Source: Spongilla lacustris
Lineage: Eukaryota; Porifera; Demospongiae; Spongillida; Spongillidae
DNA length: 64,000 nt
NCBI GenBank assembly: GCA_949361645.1
Contig: OX442429.1
Location: forward strand, 5,255,167 to 5,319,166
Reading direction: 5' to 3'
The position numbers and the translations under genes are program-made. The number at the start of each line of letters is the position of its first letter. Positions within the stretch are counted from its first letter, which is position 1. The notes beneath the pieces are model-generated. The model ran no database searches. It saw nothing but the letters and a program-made list of their open reading frames with translations, and was not told the origin of the DNA. Below, in pieces: positions 21,996 to 34,083 of the stretch.

Positions 21996-23260
21996 GGGGT
22001 GTACTATAATGCGATGATTTTGGAATTATGCGTCACCCACTTAACCATGTGTGCATGGGTCCAAACGATGCATTTTGGCTGTAGAACGTATATACCTATC
22101 TTTGAATTTACCCCCTCCTATTTGCAAAATTCAATTAATTTCGATTCCGCAATCTTATCCTGCCGCCGATGCACCTATAAACGTATCCCAGAGCTAGCGG
22201 TGGAATAAAACAATTGCGCCGTGCTGTTTTATACCGGCCGCTATTATCTAGCTCTGAATACGGCATTTCTTTGCCTATATACGAGTGCCAGCATCAAGAA
22301 CAGAGGCTATATCGTTCAATTCCGTCACTACTGCCGAAACCGTCCGGTCCTGCGCCGGCATCAATATTAAACAATCGAAACCTCTACTGGCCGTAGCTGT
22401 GCAACTACAGGAACATGTATCGAGTAACCAGTTCCATTCACAGGGCATAAACATGTCGCAAGAGGTTGCTGGGGGCGTGGTCTAAGAAGGAGCAGGAGCT
22501 TGCTTGGAGAGATCGCGTAGTTGATGATGAAAACGTCAACTGCGAAGATCCTTTCCTCCGTGTGCACATTTCCAGCCCCCTCAGATTGGCATATTGCCAT
22601 GCACACACGCCCGACTGCATGAAGAATGTATAATTCCAAAATCATCGCTTTATAGTACACCCTATATTTTTCGAATGCTGGAAATGTGCACACGGAGGAA
22701 AAAGATCGTCGCAGTTGATGTTTTCATCATCAAGTACGATCTCTTCAAGCAGCCTCCTGCTCCTTCTTAGACCACTCCCCCCAGCAACCTCTTGCGACAT
22801 TTTTATGCCCTGTGAATGGAACTGGTTACTCGATACATGTTCCTGTAGTTGCACAGCCACGGCCAGTAGAGGTTTCGATTGTTTAATATTGATGCCGGCG
22901 CAGGACCGGACGGTTAATTTCGGCAGTAGTGACGAATTGAACGATATAGCCTCTGTTCTTGATGCTGGCACTCGTATATAGGCAAAGAAATGCCGTATTC
23001 AGAGCTAGATAATAGCGGCCGGTATAAAACAGCACGGCGCAATTGTTTTGTTCCACCGCTAGCTCTGGGATACGTTTATAGGTGCATCGGCGGCAGGATA
23101 AGATTGCGGAATCAAAATTAATTGAATTTTGCAAATAGGAGGGGGTAAATTCAAAGATAGGTATATACGTTCTACAGCCAAAATGCATCGTTTGGACCCA
23201 TGCACACATGGTTAAGTGGGTGACGCATAATTCCAAAATCATCGCATTATAGTACACCCC
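21996..23260. mobile_element. Long-arm foldback element with TA duplication
   Basis: Begins GGGGTGTACTATAATGCGAT and ends ATCGCATTATAGTACACCCC, flanked by TA (21,994-21,995 and 23,261-23,262). Arms of about 600 bp are near-perfect reverse complements. A further copy of the terminal sequence at about 22,628-22,663 shows that the left half is one element with both ends, followed by an inverted copy. Both arms can encode the same short basic frame (for example 22,642-22,971 minus, with SQEVAGG), which I do not recognise. Confidence 0.85.
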
Positions 23261-23293
23261 TACCTTCAGTTCTGCGAGTTGTGGCAAATCAAA

Positions 23294-23366
23294 ATGTTTA
23301 GAGCATTAGACATCTGCCTGGTCTGCTTAGTGATGTCTGCCATCCTTAGCCTGTCTAGGTCTCTGT
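23294..23366 (+). CDS. Candidate signal-peptide first exon
   Basis: ATG opens MFRALDICLVCLVMSAILSL, a good hydrophobic leader, and the frame meets a strong donor (CTCTGT|GTAAGT). No downstream exon is recognisable before the inverted repeat at 23,629. It may be a first exon cut off from its gene by insertions, or chance. The leader and donor are seen directly; the exon call is inferred. Confidence 0.35.
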
Positions 23367-23628
23367 GTAAGTATACTGTATGTGTACTTGTACGTGTTTA
23401 CGAAAATTAATAAGTTGCGGGTAATAATTTTATAAGTTGCGGGTAATAATTTTATGGACATGTGCAGCAAAATGGCAGGTAAGCAACGCTGTATCATTTC
23501 GCTGCTCTTTATTATAGGAACGCTACCGAACGTTACGATTGTACGCTACTGCAGACAAGCCAGTCTAGAGGTACTTATGGTGTTCGTTGGCCGCCTACTG
23601 TAAGATACCATTGGATCAAGTAAACTGT

Positions 23629-25392
23629 ACTAGTGATGACTTTTAAGGTGTTTTTGGAAAACGTTATACTTCCACAACCACACATCCTTTTCTTGCCAAA
23701 TTCGGGAAACGTATTGCCCCATCCCTTACGTACATATATAGTACTATTTTGATGTTATAGATTCATTCTGCTGGCTGTATCCGAGGCCTGATAGGTTCCG
23801 GAGGTAAAACGTATCATAATTCCAACACCGAAAATACTTCTAATGCCAAATTTTAATTACTGGTAGGAAAATGGTGTCTAAGCAAACGGTGACTTTTCGC
23901 AATACCTTTATAGCGTTGGTTCAGGCGATGCTTAATGTCAAACTTAGTGCAGCGGTTAACCATTTTGTAAATTTACATACGTGCCACACCTCCATTTCTA
24001 CGTGACGTCAAACAAGCTTATTAAATAAATGGACGGTGTGGGAGGGTGGATTGTCCCCCCGTGCGGAATGTCCCCCCGGACATTCTGCACTAGTGTACAA
24101 TGTCCCCCAGGACATTCTGCACTAGGGCAAACTGTCCCCTCCTAGGGTAAAATATCCCCTCCCCCCCCTCCCCCCCCCCCCCCCCCCCCGATACTCCACT
24201 GACACCAGGGCGCAATGTCCTACGTATTAGGATAACAAAGGAAACAGTTATAAACCGGGCCTCTAACCTGGATATTTTAGACTGGTTTTAAAAAAAACAA
24301 AAATCCGTCCTTGTATAACTAGCGTACAAACCATCCTACCCGGATTGTGCGTCCAGGATAGTGGAATACATGGGGTTCTACCCTAGCTGGCCTGGTTCTG
24401 TCGAACAAAAATCATGTTGAAGCAATAATATAATTCAATTCATACGTCAACATGGGTTTTGTTCGACAAAAGTGGCGGAACGACATGCAGCCGGATATAG
24501 CCCAAGGCGCTACTGAGTAATGGCGTCAACGCGATCCCGTGTACTGCCATTGTGCAATACGGTATACGTATTTGGAAATACCACTTTTGTACACTGCAAG
24601 TCCATATTAGGATTGCATTAAATGTTTCCCAGTCTTGTCATAGATGAAATAAATGTTATGAGGGGGGACATTTTACTCTGGAGGGGGACAGTTCGCCCTA
24701 GTGTAGATTGTCCGGGGAGACATTGTACACTAGTGCAGAATGTCCGGGGGGACATTGTACACTAGTGCAAAACGTCCGGGGGGACAAATTTTAGGGGGGA
24801 CATTGTACACTACGACAACGGCTAAGGCACGATTCCACGTAAAAGAAATGTGTATTTGTCAGTGTTTAGGTAGAAAAGACGCTTCATAACAATTATATTC
24901 CCGCTCCATCGTCGTCTGATTCGGTGCCATCTTCATTAAGTCCAGATCCCTCATCAAAGTTATCTTCTGATTCGCTTTCCTGAACTCTCCAAGTCTTCCG
25001 TGTTTATTCCGTGTGACGTCACGTAGAAATGGGGGTGTGGCACGTATGTAAATTTACAAAATGGTTCACCGCTGCACTAAGTTTGACACTAAGCCTCGCC
25101 TGAACCATCGCTATAAAGGTATTGCGAAAAGTCACCGTTTGGTTGGACATCATTTTCCTACCAGTGATTCAAATTTGGCATTGGAAGTATTTTCGGTGTT
25201 GGAGTTATGATACGTTTTACCTCCGGGACCTATCAGGCCTCGGATACAGCCAGCGGAGTGAATCTATAACATCAAAATAGTACTATATGTATTTAAGGGA
25301 TGGGGCAATACGTTTCCCGAATTTAGCAAGAAACGGATGTATGGTTGTGGAAATATAACGTTTTTAAAAACACCTTAAAAGTCATCATTAAA
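23629..25392. mobile_element. Foldback element with ~380-bp arms
   Basis: The left arm (23,629-24,010) pairs with the right arm (about 25,015-25,392). ACTTTTAAGGTGTTTTTGG and ATTTACATACGTGCCACACC have exact or near-exact reverse complements on the right. The interior holds a second set of nested inverted repeats. No gene was found inside. Confidence 0.8.
24047..24826. mobile_element. Nested element with tandem GTCCCCCC terminal repeats
   Basis: Left end 24,047-24,180 and right end 24,660-24,826 are inverted arrays of about 32-bp units (AATGTCCCCCCGGACATTC followed by TGCACTAGTGTAC). This architecture resembles the internally repetitive ends of the two Ginger1 elements here, so a non-autonomous relative is possible. 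No CCGG duplication could be assigned and the interior is non-coding. Confidence 0.6.
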
Positions 25393-25656
25393 AACGGTAC
25401 CGAGTTCATATGTGCCACATCTTTAGTCCCGCGTATATGTGTACTGACCACGAGAGGATTTGAACAGACAATTTGCACGTCTGCGATATGAATCAACGAT
25501 GACTTAGCTTTTTACCTCTAGTCGTATAAACGTCAATATACAACTTCTAGACTAAGACTACATGTACTGTAATCTAAACAGCGCTATCTAATTAGTCGTT
25601 CTATCTTGTTTATTAATATACGACCACTTTTAGCTAGCGAAGTTGTTTTTGTCAAA

Positions 25657-25863
25657 ATGCCTTCTCGGCTACGAAAGAGGAAAGCTAAGCGACGAGAGGA
25701 ATACCTCCTAAATCTAGACTATGAGTTAGAGTCCTCCCGAGTTCGGTACGAGGCTGATGCTGAAAAAAGGCGGGCGTCTGCTCGTGACATGTACAAAGCA
25801 AATCTGGAGTCGAACCGAGCTTCTAAGTGGTGGCGACAGGAAAAGAATTCTGTTGCGGTGTGA
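25657..25863 (+). pseudogene. Basic RY-repeat protein, truncated copy
   Basis: Starts MPSRLRKRKAKRREEYLL and continues with SSRVRYEADAEKRRASARD and ANLESNRASKWW, then stops at 25,861-25,863. Decayed units with the same ERASKR-like pattern follow to about 25,960. It is homologous to 577-1,110. As there, it lies close to a copy of the 1.1-kb repeat (25,977), which suggests one larger mobile unit. The family is multicopy by this evidence; function is unknown. Confidence 0.5.
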
Positions 25864-25976
25864 GCGAGCTTCTAAGAGGGGCGTTATGAACTGAACTCAG
25901 ACAAGAAACGAGCTTCTAAGAGGGAAAGCTTGGCGCACGAGTTTGGAACTAGAACAGCAGCAAATCTAATACTATA

Positions 25977-27063
25977 ATTTACAACGTCCGTACGTCCCGT
26001 ACGTCCGTACGTCCGCGTAACCACCTATTTATAAACTCCGCCTAGCGTATACAATTGTGGGTAATGTATTTTATTGCGTGCGCAGGCTATTAAATAGGTT
26101 GCGTAGTAACCGTACGTTGCAACAGGTGGTAGATTACTGTATGTTAAAAAAAAAAAAAAAAAAAAAAAAACATTTTGCACTTCTTATAGAATCACTTCCG
26201 TGATTTTTCACGGGGTAAGGCTACTTAACGACCAATGGCAATTGACCGGTGTTCATATTTATCATACAGACTGGAGTATTTCATTGCGCGCGCGGGCTAT
26301 TTAATAGGTTGCGTAGTAACCGTATATTACAACAGGTGGTACCATGGTAGATTACTGTACATGTATGTAAAAAAAACATTGACTTCTATACAATCAGCTC
26401 CGTGATTTTTCACGGGCTATGTCTAGTGTAACATAATTGTGTTGCTAGGCAATAAACATAGGAATTACAACGGCTGGATTAATCGTATTTACTTCAACAT
26501 TGTACTAGTATGTACGGGTTGCAAAGAACATGTACACCTATATACTAGTAGTCACTTATTAAAAAAAAAAAATGAATGAAACAAGATATAAAAACATTCT
26601 CTCTGAGGGATTTGAAATGGTGGTGTAAAAAGGAAGGGAACAAGGGATCAACGATGGTACAAAATTTTTGAATAGTCCTATAGTTAGCACTTACGTAGTA
26701 CGTACATTTCAGTTACGTTGCTAAATATAGGACTATTCAAAAAATTTGTACCATCGTTGATCCCTTGTTCCCTTCCTTTTTACACCACCATTGCCTTCAA
26801 ATCGTATATAACACTAACTTTCTCAGAGAGAATGTTTTTATATCTTGTAAAAAGTAAGGAAACAGGAGATTATGGAAATCAATCATATACATTCATAAAT
26901 CCATAAAAATTACAGACCCACATTTCGTTAGTTGAGTCAAGCAGATTTGCTAAATAATGTAAGTTTGTGTATTTATGAATGTATAACACTCCGATCCAAT
27001 GCGGGGACAGAACTTCTAAGATTACTCTCAAACATGTATGTATTATTTACATGTATTGCATAT
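25977..27063. repeat. 1.1-kb direct repeat, copy 2
   Basis: Same order and orientation as 1,820-2,928, including the nested foldback MITE at about 26,575-26,840. Small indels and a longer A tract distinguish it. Confidence 0.8.
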
Positions 27064-28009
27064 AATGATAAATTTATATGGATTGACAAAGGAAAAAACG
27101 ATTCCTTCTGCATGAAGCGCTGAAGTATAACGAGGAAGCCCATTTGGAAAATGGGAGTCAGCAGAGACTTGCATCATTATCATTAGCATGCCTACAAGTA
27201 AGTATACCGCAAAGTAAAAATGCCATTGTACCTTGGACCGAGAAATCCTTAACTAATTCGTTATATCTAGTTAAAAAATAAAACCAGTTAAGGTAATTAT
27301 CGTGCTTAACAATACGTACTGACTTAAGTTTTAGTTACCTACCACCTGGCTAGCTATATAACTGTAAGTTAAGTTAATAACTGAAATACTATACTTAACC
27401 TACCAAAGTTAAGTTTAAAAATCCCAACACTAGTTGCTGCATGGGGCGAGGTGTTTAACTTCAATGTATAAGCGACTTACCATTAAACCTTTTACAGTAA
27501 TGCTACGTCTTAAAGACATACTTACGATTTCAGTTATCCATCAAATACACAGCGCCTGCACATGATCGATCGCGATGAAACAGAATACAGGTATACAGCT
27601 GTTAACTGACGATAAATTTGTCTTACCTGTCAGTGTGCACTCTCTTCTATATAACTTATATTGTTTGAAGGCCAGCTGCAGATCGCTAAATTGATGCACG
27701 TGATTTTATACTGGTCATCACATATTCACACCTGTATGTGCACACTCGTATTCCACTTACTAGTAATGTATCCAGCCGATTCCAGCGTTTCGGGTATACA
27801 ATCTTTGTGTATAACAAGCTAGCGTATGCAGAATGTAAACTCACGTTATACACAAGATCTATACAGCTATTGTGTATAACAAGAGTACGCAGAGTTAATA
27901 GATACGCTCGTTATACATAAGGCATATTCTCACTGCAGTAAAACACGTGTACAACGGGTGAATACACCTTGTGGATAATTTTGATTTGGCACTGTGCCCC
28001 TCCCCCAGG
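27064..28009. other. No gene recognised
   Basis: AT-rich. Around 27,795-27,910, TTGTGTATAACAAG and CGTTATACACAAG repeat in both orientations, a small palindromic cluster. I see nothing else. Confidence 0.4.
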
Positions 28010-28013
28010 CCGG

Positions 28014-28135
28014 TGTCACGAAATAGATTATCCCCCGTAAAAATTTATCCTCCGAGTAATGTATTCCGGAATTTTTTATCCGTCCTGATAAATTATTTCG
28101 GAATAGTTTATCCGCCGTCGGAATAAACTATCCCC
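28014..28135. repeat. Left terminal inverted repeat of Ginger1 element B
   Basis: Contains repeated TTATCC and TCGGAATA/ATTCCGGAAT units and pairs with 39,600-39,825. Confidence 0.8.
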
Positions 28136-29282
28136 CTTACTGATAAGGATCCAAATACACAGATCAAACAAAATAACACACTTCAATATCATATTGCAAT
28201 TGTTGCGTGTGTGTGTTTTGTGTTTGTGTGTGTTGTTGTGTATGTGCGCGTACACATGCAGGCAGTGCGTGCGTCGTATGCTTGTGTTCGTACAAGCATA
28301 GATTATTTATGGTACAAGCATTGCAATACTTGTAACAATCATTTGTTAATTTGCATGTGAGTGCGCATGCACGTGACATGCATGTGTAGTGCGTATACGT
28401 ATCATTGCACTGAGAAAAGACCAGATAACAAGCACAACAAATGCATGCAGTTGTATGTTGATTGCATTGCATTACAAAAATACAAATTACAGTCATTAAG
28501 TCATTAGGTTTTTCACATAGTGCTGGACCGCTTCTTTACGTTTCATTTGTTGCCTGTTGGAAATCAAACAGATCATCAACTTTTTAAGGTGATAGATAAG
28601 ACGCTATAATTCCGCAATTATAGTGATTTCCTTAAATTGATCACCTCTGGATACAAAACATCTAAGGTAAGACTATTTGCTCTGTTCCCTTTGTACCCCT
28701 CATCTATGGCAACTCCATATAGAAAATGCTCTATACCTTCCACCTATGAATATCGATACGCTTATCAAGTCTATACATGCATGGTACATTTTTATAACCT
28801 ACTACATCAGAGTTGATTAACGGCCATTTGCGAAAAACACACTTCAACTCCTTGGGGTTAAGTTTTTCAAAAACCCCATCATATCTTCCATCAATGTAAA
28901 CATTATAGAAGATTGAATCAATAGATCTGCGACAAATTGACCTTAGATGCTCCTATACATGGGAGAAGTTATGGTTAGAAGTGCAAGGTTTTAAAAACAT
29001 TACACCCATACCACATGTTTGTGGCATGAGTCAATTACAAAGGTAAATGATATATGCTGATCTCTGAAAATGTACATGCATGCCAGCATGGTTCAATACA
29101 TCACATCAACTTTGGTACCTGTCTACAAATGATGGAATGGGTTTCTTCCACAGCCTTTATTTCTTCGCACGTTTTTCATAATTACATCTCTCCGGTAGCG
29201 GATCAATTGGGCTGACTTCAGGAAGTGGTGAATTAAACTGGGGCATTAAGTCCTTATATATATATTATAATTATATATATAA
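28136..29282. other. Interior of element B, mostly featureless
   Basis: A TG-rich simple repeat lies at about 28,200-28,260. The remainder has no recognisable domain. Confidence 0.4.
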
Positions 29283-29925
29283 TTGGGAGAAAAGGGACCT
29301 AGCGTGTATTATAAAAAAGTGTAATAAAAATGCATTACGTTTGATTTGCTATAACTTCTGAACAGTTAACGCTATCAACTTCCTATTTCCAACACTTCAT
29401 ACTGCACCATTTCTCTATGGTAAAATGTATTTTGGAGTCTTGCACTTGCTCCGTGTAAGTATTGCAACGTTCGATACCCCACTGGGTTCAAACCCGCCAT
29501 AACTTTCGGTAGGAGTAATCAATTCGCTTCAAATTCGGTTTGTAGGTAGAGAGGTCCTATACCTATCGATTTGTTCTGTTCGTTAATTTTTATGCCATCC
29601 GTTACGGAAATACAGTTGAACAAACTACGTGCACGTTTTCCCGCTTGTATCGCGCCAATGTAATAATCCCCGCCTCCCCATACATTGAGCGGAACGCAAT
29701 TTGCCCAAATCATTGGCGCGAATCGAGCTCGAAAATGGGCACGTAGTTTGTTCAACTGTATCTCCGTAACGGATGGCATAAAAATCAACGAACAGAACAA
29801 ATCGATAGGTATAGGAACTCTCTACCTACAAACCGAATTTGAAGCGAATTGATTACTCCTACCGAAATGCATTTTTATTATACTTTTTAATAATACACGC
29901 TAGGTCCCTTTTCTCGTAAACTTTC
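29283..29925. mobile_element. Foldback element (family TTTACGAGAAAAGGGACC), copy 1
   Basis: The left end GAGAAAAGGGACCTAGCG is matched inverted at GCTAGGTCCCTTTTCTCGTAA near 29,900. The arms carry the CGCTTCAAATTCGGTTTGTAGG core. Similar arms meet near 29,690 around a short GC-rich centre. Confidence 0.8.
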
Positions 29926-30750
29926 CCATATATGGGAAAGTTTACGAGAATAGCGTGTTTTATAAAAAAGTATAATAAAAATGCATTACGTTTGATTTGC
30001 TATAACTTCCGAACAGTTAATGCTATCAACTTCCTATTTTCAACACTTCATACTGCACCATTTCTCTATGGTATAATACATTTTGGAGTCATGCACTTGC
30101 TCCGTGTCAGTATTGCAACGTTCGATACTCCACTGAGTTCAAACCCGCCATAACTTTCGGTAGGAGTAATCAATTCGCTTCAAATTCGGTTTGTAGGTAG
30201 AGAGGTCCTATACCTATCGATTTGTTCTGTTCGTTGATTTCTATGCCATCCGTTACGGAGATATAGTTGAACAAACTACGTGCCCATTTTCGCGCTCGAT
30301 TCGCGCCAATGATTTGGGCAAATTGCGTTCCGCTCGGAGGCGGGGATTATAACATTGGCGCGAATCAAGCGGGAAAACGTGCACGTAGTTTGTTCAACTG
30401 TATCTCCGTAACGGATGGCATAAAAATTAACGAACAGAATAAATCGATAGGTACAGGACCTCTCTACCTACAAACCGAATTTGAAGCGAATTGATTACTC
30501 CTACCGAAAGTTATGGCGGGTTTGAACCCAGTGGGGTATCGAACGTTGCAATACTGACACAGAGCAAGTGCAAGACTCCAAAATGTAATATACCATAAAG
30601 AAATGGTGCAGTATGAAGTGTTGAAAATAGGAAGTTGATAGCGTTAACTGTTCGGAAGTTATAGCAAATCAAACGTAATGCATTTTTATTATACTTTTTA
30701 ATAATACACGCTAGGTCCCTTTTCTCGTAAACTTTCCCATATATATATGA
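29926..30750. mobile_element. Foldback element, copy 2, head-to-head with copy 1
   Basis: Starts ATATGGGAAAGTTTACGAGA directly after copy 1 and ends TTCTCGTAAACTTTCCCATA. The arms are near-perfect inverted copies around about 30,340. The short frames are palindrome artefacts. Confidence 0.85.
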
Positions 30751-31892
30751 TGCTATAAAGGTGTGTTATGAAGATGTAAGGACATACTACAAAAGGAAAT
30801 CTGTACTAGAACACCAACCCTCTACTCCTTCATGATTAGGTATGAAAACAGCATTCTTGCTAAAATGAGCAAGAATTGATGGTAATTATTTCTAAAGATC
30901 ATAGTTACAGTCAATGGATGCATACATGTGTACCTTGTCCATAGTAGCTTTCACCTCAGGCAAAATGTCTGACATTTTGGTACAAAAATGACTGTACTGA
31001 TTTGGCATTGATGTGAACTGTGTGGGCACATTCTAAATGACAATTTATTTTTTGCATATATGCAACTACCATTCTAACAGCTGTACTGCTAGCCAGGAGC
31101 GAAGCTGAATGCTGTCTGTAAAACGAATCACCGCAGCAGCGGTTGTAACTGCAATACAATGATCAGTGACTTACCGCAAAGTTTAAAGCAAACTAGACAA
31201 TGAATGTGCTTATAGGCAGTTACATTATATTTACATAATAGTGTTCACCTTGCAGACATACAAACCACAATAATACATGTTGTTCTGTATAAGGGTGGGT
31301 TTCTTTCCAATGGGCAGTGATTAAGAAATGAAATATCCTAAATGTGTCTTACCTTATGAAAAAAACATTCATCCTCCTTGTAAATGTAGTTATCTCTTGT
31401 TTCGTCATTCATGCTCTAGCAGCAGGAAGTTACTTTTGCATTTCAAACCAAAGGGGAAGAAACAATCCATAAGAATGCATAAATCAACAAATGCATTACC
31501 TTATCACGCTAACAGCATTGCCCTGAATGGTTTCAAATACTGAATCATAATAACGTCACCTTTCCTTTTGTACTTCAATCACCAAAAATTTCAGTACAGG
31601 GTACATAATAAGAAAACATGAAAAAACCTAACTAATCTTAAAGCAAGGAACCAATGGCCTGGAATATTGCATGGCATTAGAATAAAGCTGTATTCAAAGA
31701 TGCTTTTGTTCCGAGTTGATTAAAGCTATGTTAAGTTTTATTATACACCAAAACTACCTAAAAAATTGATGAAATCGGCTGCAAAGATTAGCCATTCTCC
31801 TCAGATAGCATGGTGAACACAAAGGAGTTAAGGCATTTTATAGTAGTGTTAGACAACTACATATTAGGCAAAAAGGTTACATCAAGCATATA
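30751..31892. other. Interior of element B, decayed
   Basis: The minus strand has scattered coding-like stretches, for example near 30,940-31,160 with SDILPEVKATMDK. They might be remnants of the transposon's C-terminal part. No domain could be assigned. Confidence 0.3.
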
Positions 31893-32819
31893 GGGGAAGG
31901 CTGGGCAAAGTGGACACGTTGGGCAAAGAGAAAAACTCAAATTACTTTAAGACGCTTCATCATAAAATTATCCAATTTTGGCCCGCTATAAAATAGGTAC
32001 TGACGGACAGAAATGCAGTACAATTAATTAAATTAGTTAATAAATGTGTAAGTTATTAATTACTTTGTTTTTTTCAATTGTTCCTTACGATATTCGTCCG
32101 CGATAACCTTTTGTTTTATTCAATCATAACAAATGAGAGAAATGGTTGCATACGCATAATGATGTTGCCTAACATCGCCTGTGATAAGCATATCATGACT
32201 TAAGTACAACTACTTATGAATCGACAAGTATGTTCGTATAAACTCAAGTGCCACCCTACGGGCAAAGTGGATAGGGCAAAGTGGATAACTTGTTAATAAA
32301 ACTTTCATTGCTGCAGTGAGACGGCCAACATCCTATTAAGCTAGCCCTCTTTGTCTGTAATGATTTTTGTGCATGCTCTACGTATATATGTATATATTGC
32401 CATAGGCGAACAGCTCAAATGATGTGTAACTACGCGATGTTCGCTCGTAGCCATAAATAGTGAGCAAAAGCCGCGTATTACTGTCATGACTCGTGAATCA
32501 AAAATTCAAAAGACAATACAACACGGCACGTAAATGAATGGCGCATAACATGGAATAACATTTAAGATGCCTACATACGTCGAAGTGCCATATTAGTCGC
32601 TTTTCGCTTTGCCCGGTCAAATCTAAAAGAGGCAAAACTGATCGTGTTGTGAAAATCAATTATAATAAATACGATGTGTTTACAAAAATTATTAACCATG
32701 TTGAATAATAAAGAATAATGATTTGTCTACACACACAAAAAAATTTGTTCACAAATTATTTATAGTTCGAACACTATAATGGCCTAACCTTAGCTGGTCC
32801 GCGTTGCCCTGCCTTCCCC
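31893..32819. mobile_element. TA-flanked MITE
   Basis: Begins GGGGAAGGCTGGGCAAAGTG and ends CGCGTTGCCCTGCCTTCCCC, with TA on both sides. GGGCAAAGTGGATA repeats inside near 32,270. No coding capacity. TA duplication points to a Tc1/mariner-like or similar mobiliser. Confidence 0.85.
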
Positions 32820-33329
32820 TACCTTAGAACTGACTTACTAACCTTTCCATTGTCATTTTCAAGCATGTGGAAAAATAAGTTTATGACCTATATGTAGAGG
32901 GATTGAAAGCTTATTTATTAGAACTGCATGGGTTCAAGAGCACAAACATATATACATTATCTCCTATGCAATCTCCCTTCATTAGTTGAATATATTCAGA
33001 CGCTTACTGTAACAGCTCCTGACCTTGCTGCTTTCATTGACTCTGAGAATAATAATACCATCAGGTGCAGTTCATGTGTGCAATATGATCTCATGCATGG
33101 GGTATTGTTTATTTTACTTGTCTTACCATCACATTTCAAACTTAAGGAAAGTGAAGCAGTATTGTCAGTGGAATTTAGATGATATGATTGCTTTTGTGCT
33201 GCTTCTGCATTTGAATCTAAATAAATAAGGAGAAACAAATCAAATATTGAAATAAATCTTACATGCATGTCTTACCTTTATTTACATCACAGTAGCTAAT
33301 CAATTTGCTATTGCCGCTGGCAGTGGTTT
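32820..33329. other. Interior of element B
   Basis: No recognisable feature. Small frames occur on both strands without family traits. Confidence 0.35.
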
Positions 33330-33339
33330 CATTACTGAA

Positions 33340-34077
33340 TCATTTATTTGGCAATTGAAAATGTGAATCTGCTGACATGATGGGAACTAAGCTATGGTAG
33401 TGAAACTCCATTTCACAGCCCAGAATTAGTACAGGAGCATCAATCTATGTTATATCATTCAAAATAGGATATAGCCAAATAATCGATTGGTCCTCAACAC
33501 AGCTGTTTGTGACTATATAGAATGTAACACCCAACATATTGGACAATGCCTGCAACTCTAAATGGGTACCTCATGTTCCTGGTCTTTCCATCTTCAATAG
33601 GTACATTTCCCATTCAGATTGAGAAGACTCAATAAAGCTGAAGAAGGGAATCCCTTCAGGCTGTAAAGTCAAGTTTGTCAATTAGAGTTATGCAGCCATG
33701 CTAAAACTTACTGTTAAAGAATTGCACTTCATGTAGTTAACAACTTCTTTTTGTAGACTCAGATGTCGCTTGCGCTCTCCAAGCACTCTCATCAGTTGAT
33801 CACAAACCGCTGTAAACAAGCAGTTACCATCTAAGGGTATATTTATGCACACCTGCAGGCCAAATTTTGTAATATTCTTGATTAGTGCAGCATGACCATT
33901 GAATGTATCAGATTTCTGCCTCTGCTCATGCAAAGCTCTTGTTACAGTAGGCATGATGAGTAATGCCTTGGCTGATTTTGTTTCTACCAGCTCTTCATTT
34001 TGTTTTGAGCTGTTTTGTGTAATGGCAGTAGTTGCTGCACAAGTTGATGTTCTGCTGCTACAAGTTGCATACTCCAT
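33340..34077 (-). pseudogene. Ginger1 element B OTU domain
   Basis: The minus-strand exon 34,077-33,713 carries FGLQVCINIPLDGNCLFTAV with the catalytic DGNC, followed by CDQLMRVLGERKRHLSLQ. After an intron of about 45 bp the domain resumes with EWEMYLLKMERPGT, GTHLELQALSNML and LILGCEMEFHYHSL. Two stop codons are seen: TGA in place of the Trp that element A keeps in PGTWGNHLELQ, and TAG before IDAPVL. The domain is homologous to 14,325-14,920. The exon joins upstream to the GPY/F exon through an acceptor ending CTACAG before GAAATGGAG (near 34,080). Confidence 0.8.
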
Positions 34078-34083
34078 TTCCTG

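Noticed and set aside
22642..22971. 109-codon minus-strand frame as a gene
   Set aside because: It lies in one arm of a palindromic element and has a diverged twin in the other arm; no domain is recognised.
1820..27063. Direct 1.1-kb repeats 24 kb apart as LTRs of a retroelement
   Set aside because: The ends are not TG...CA, no primer-binding site or gag-pol lies inside, and unrelated genes and other elements fill the interval.
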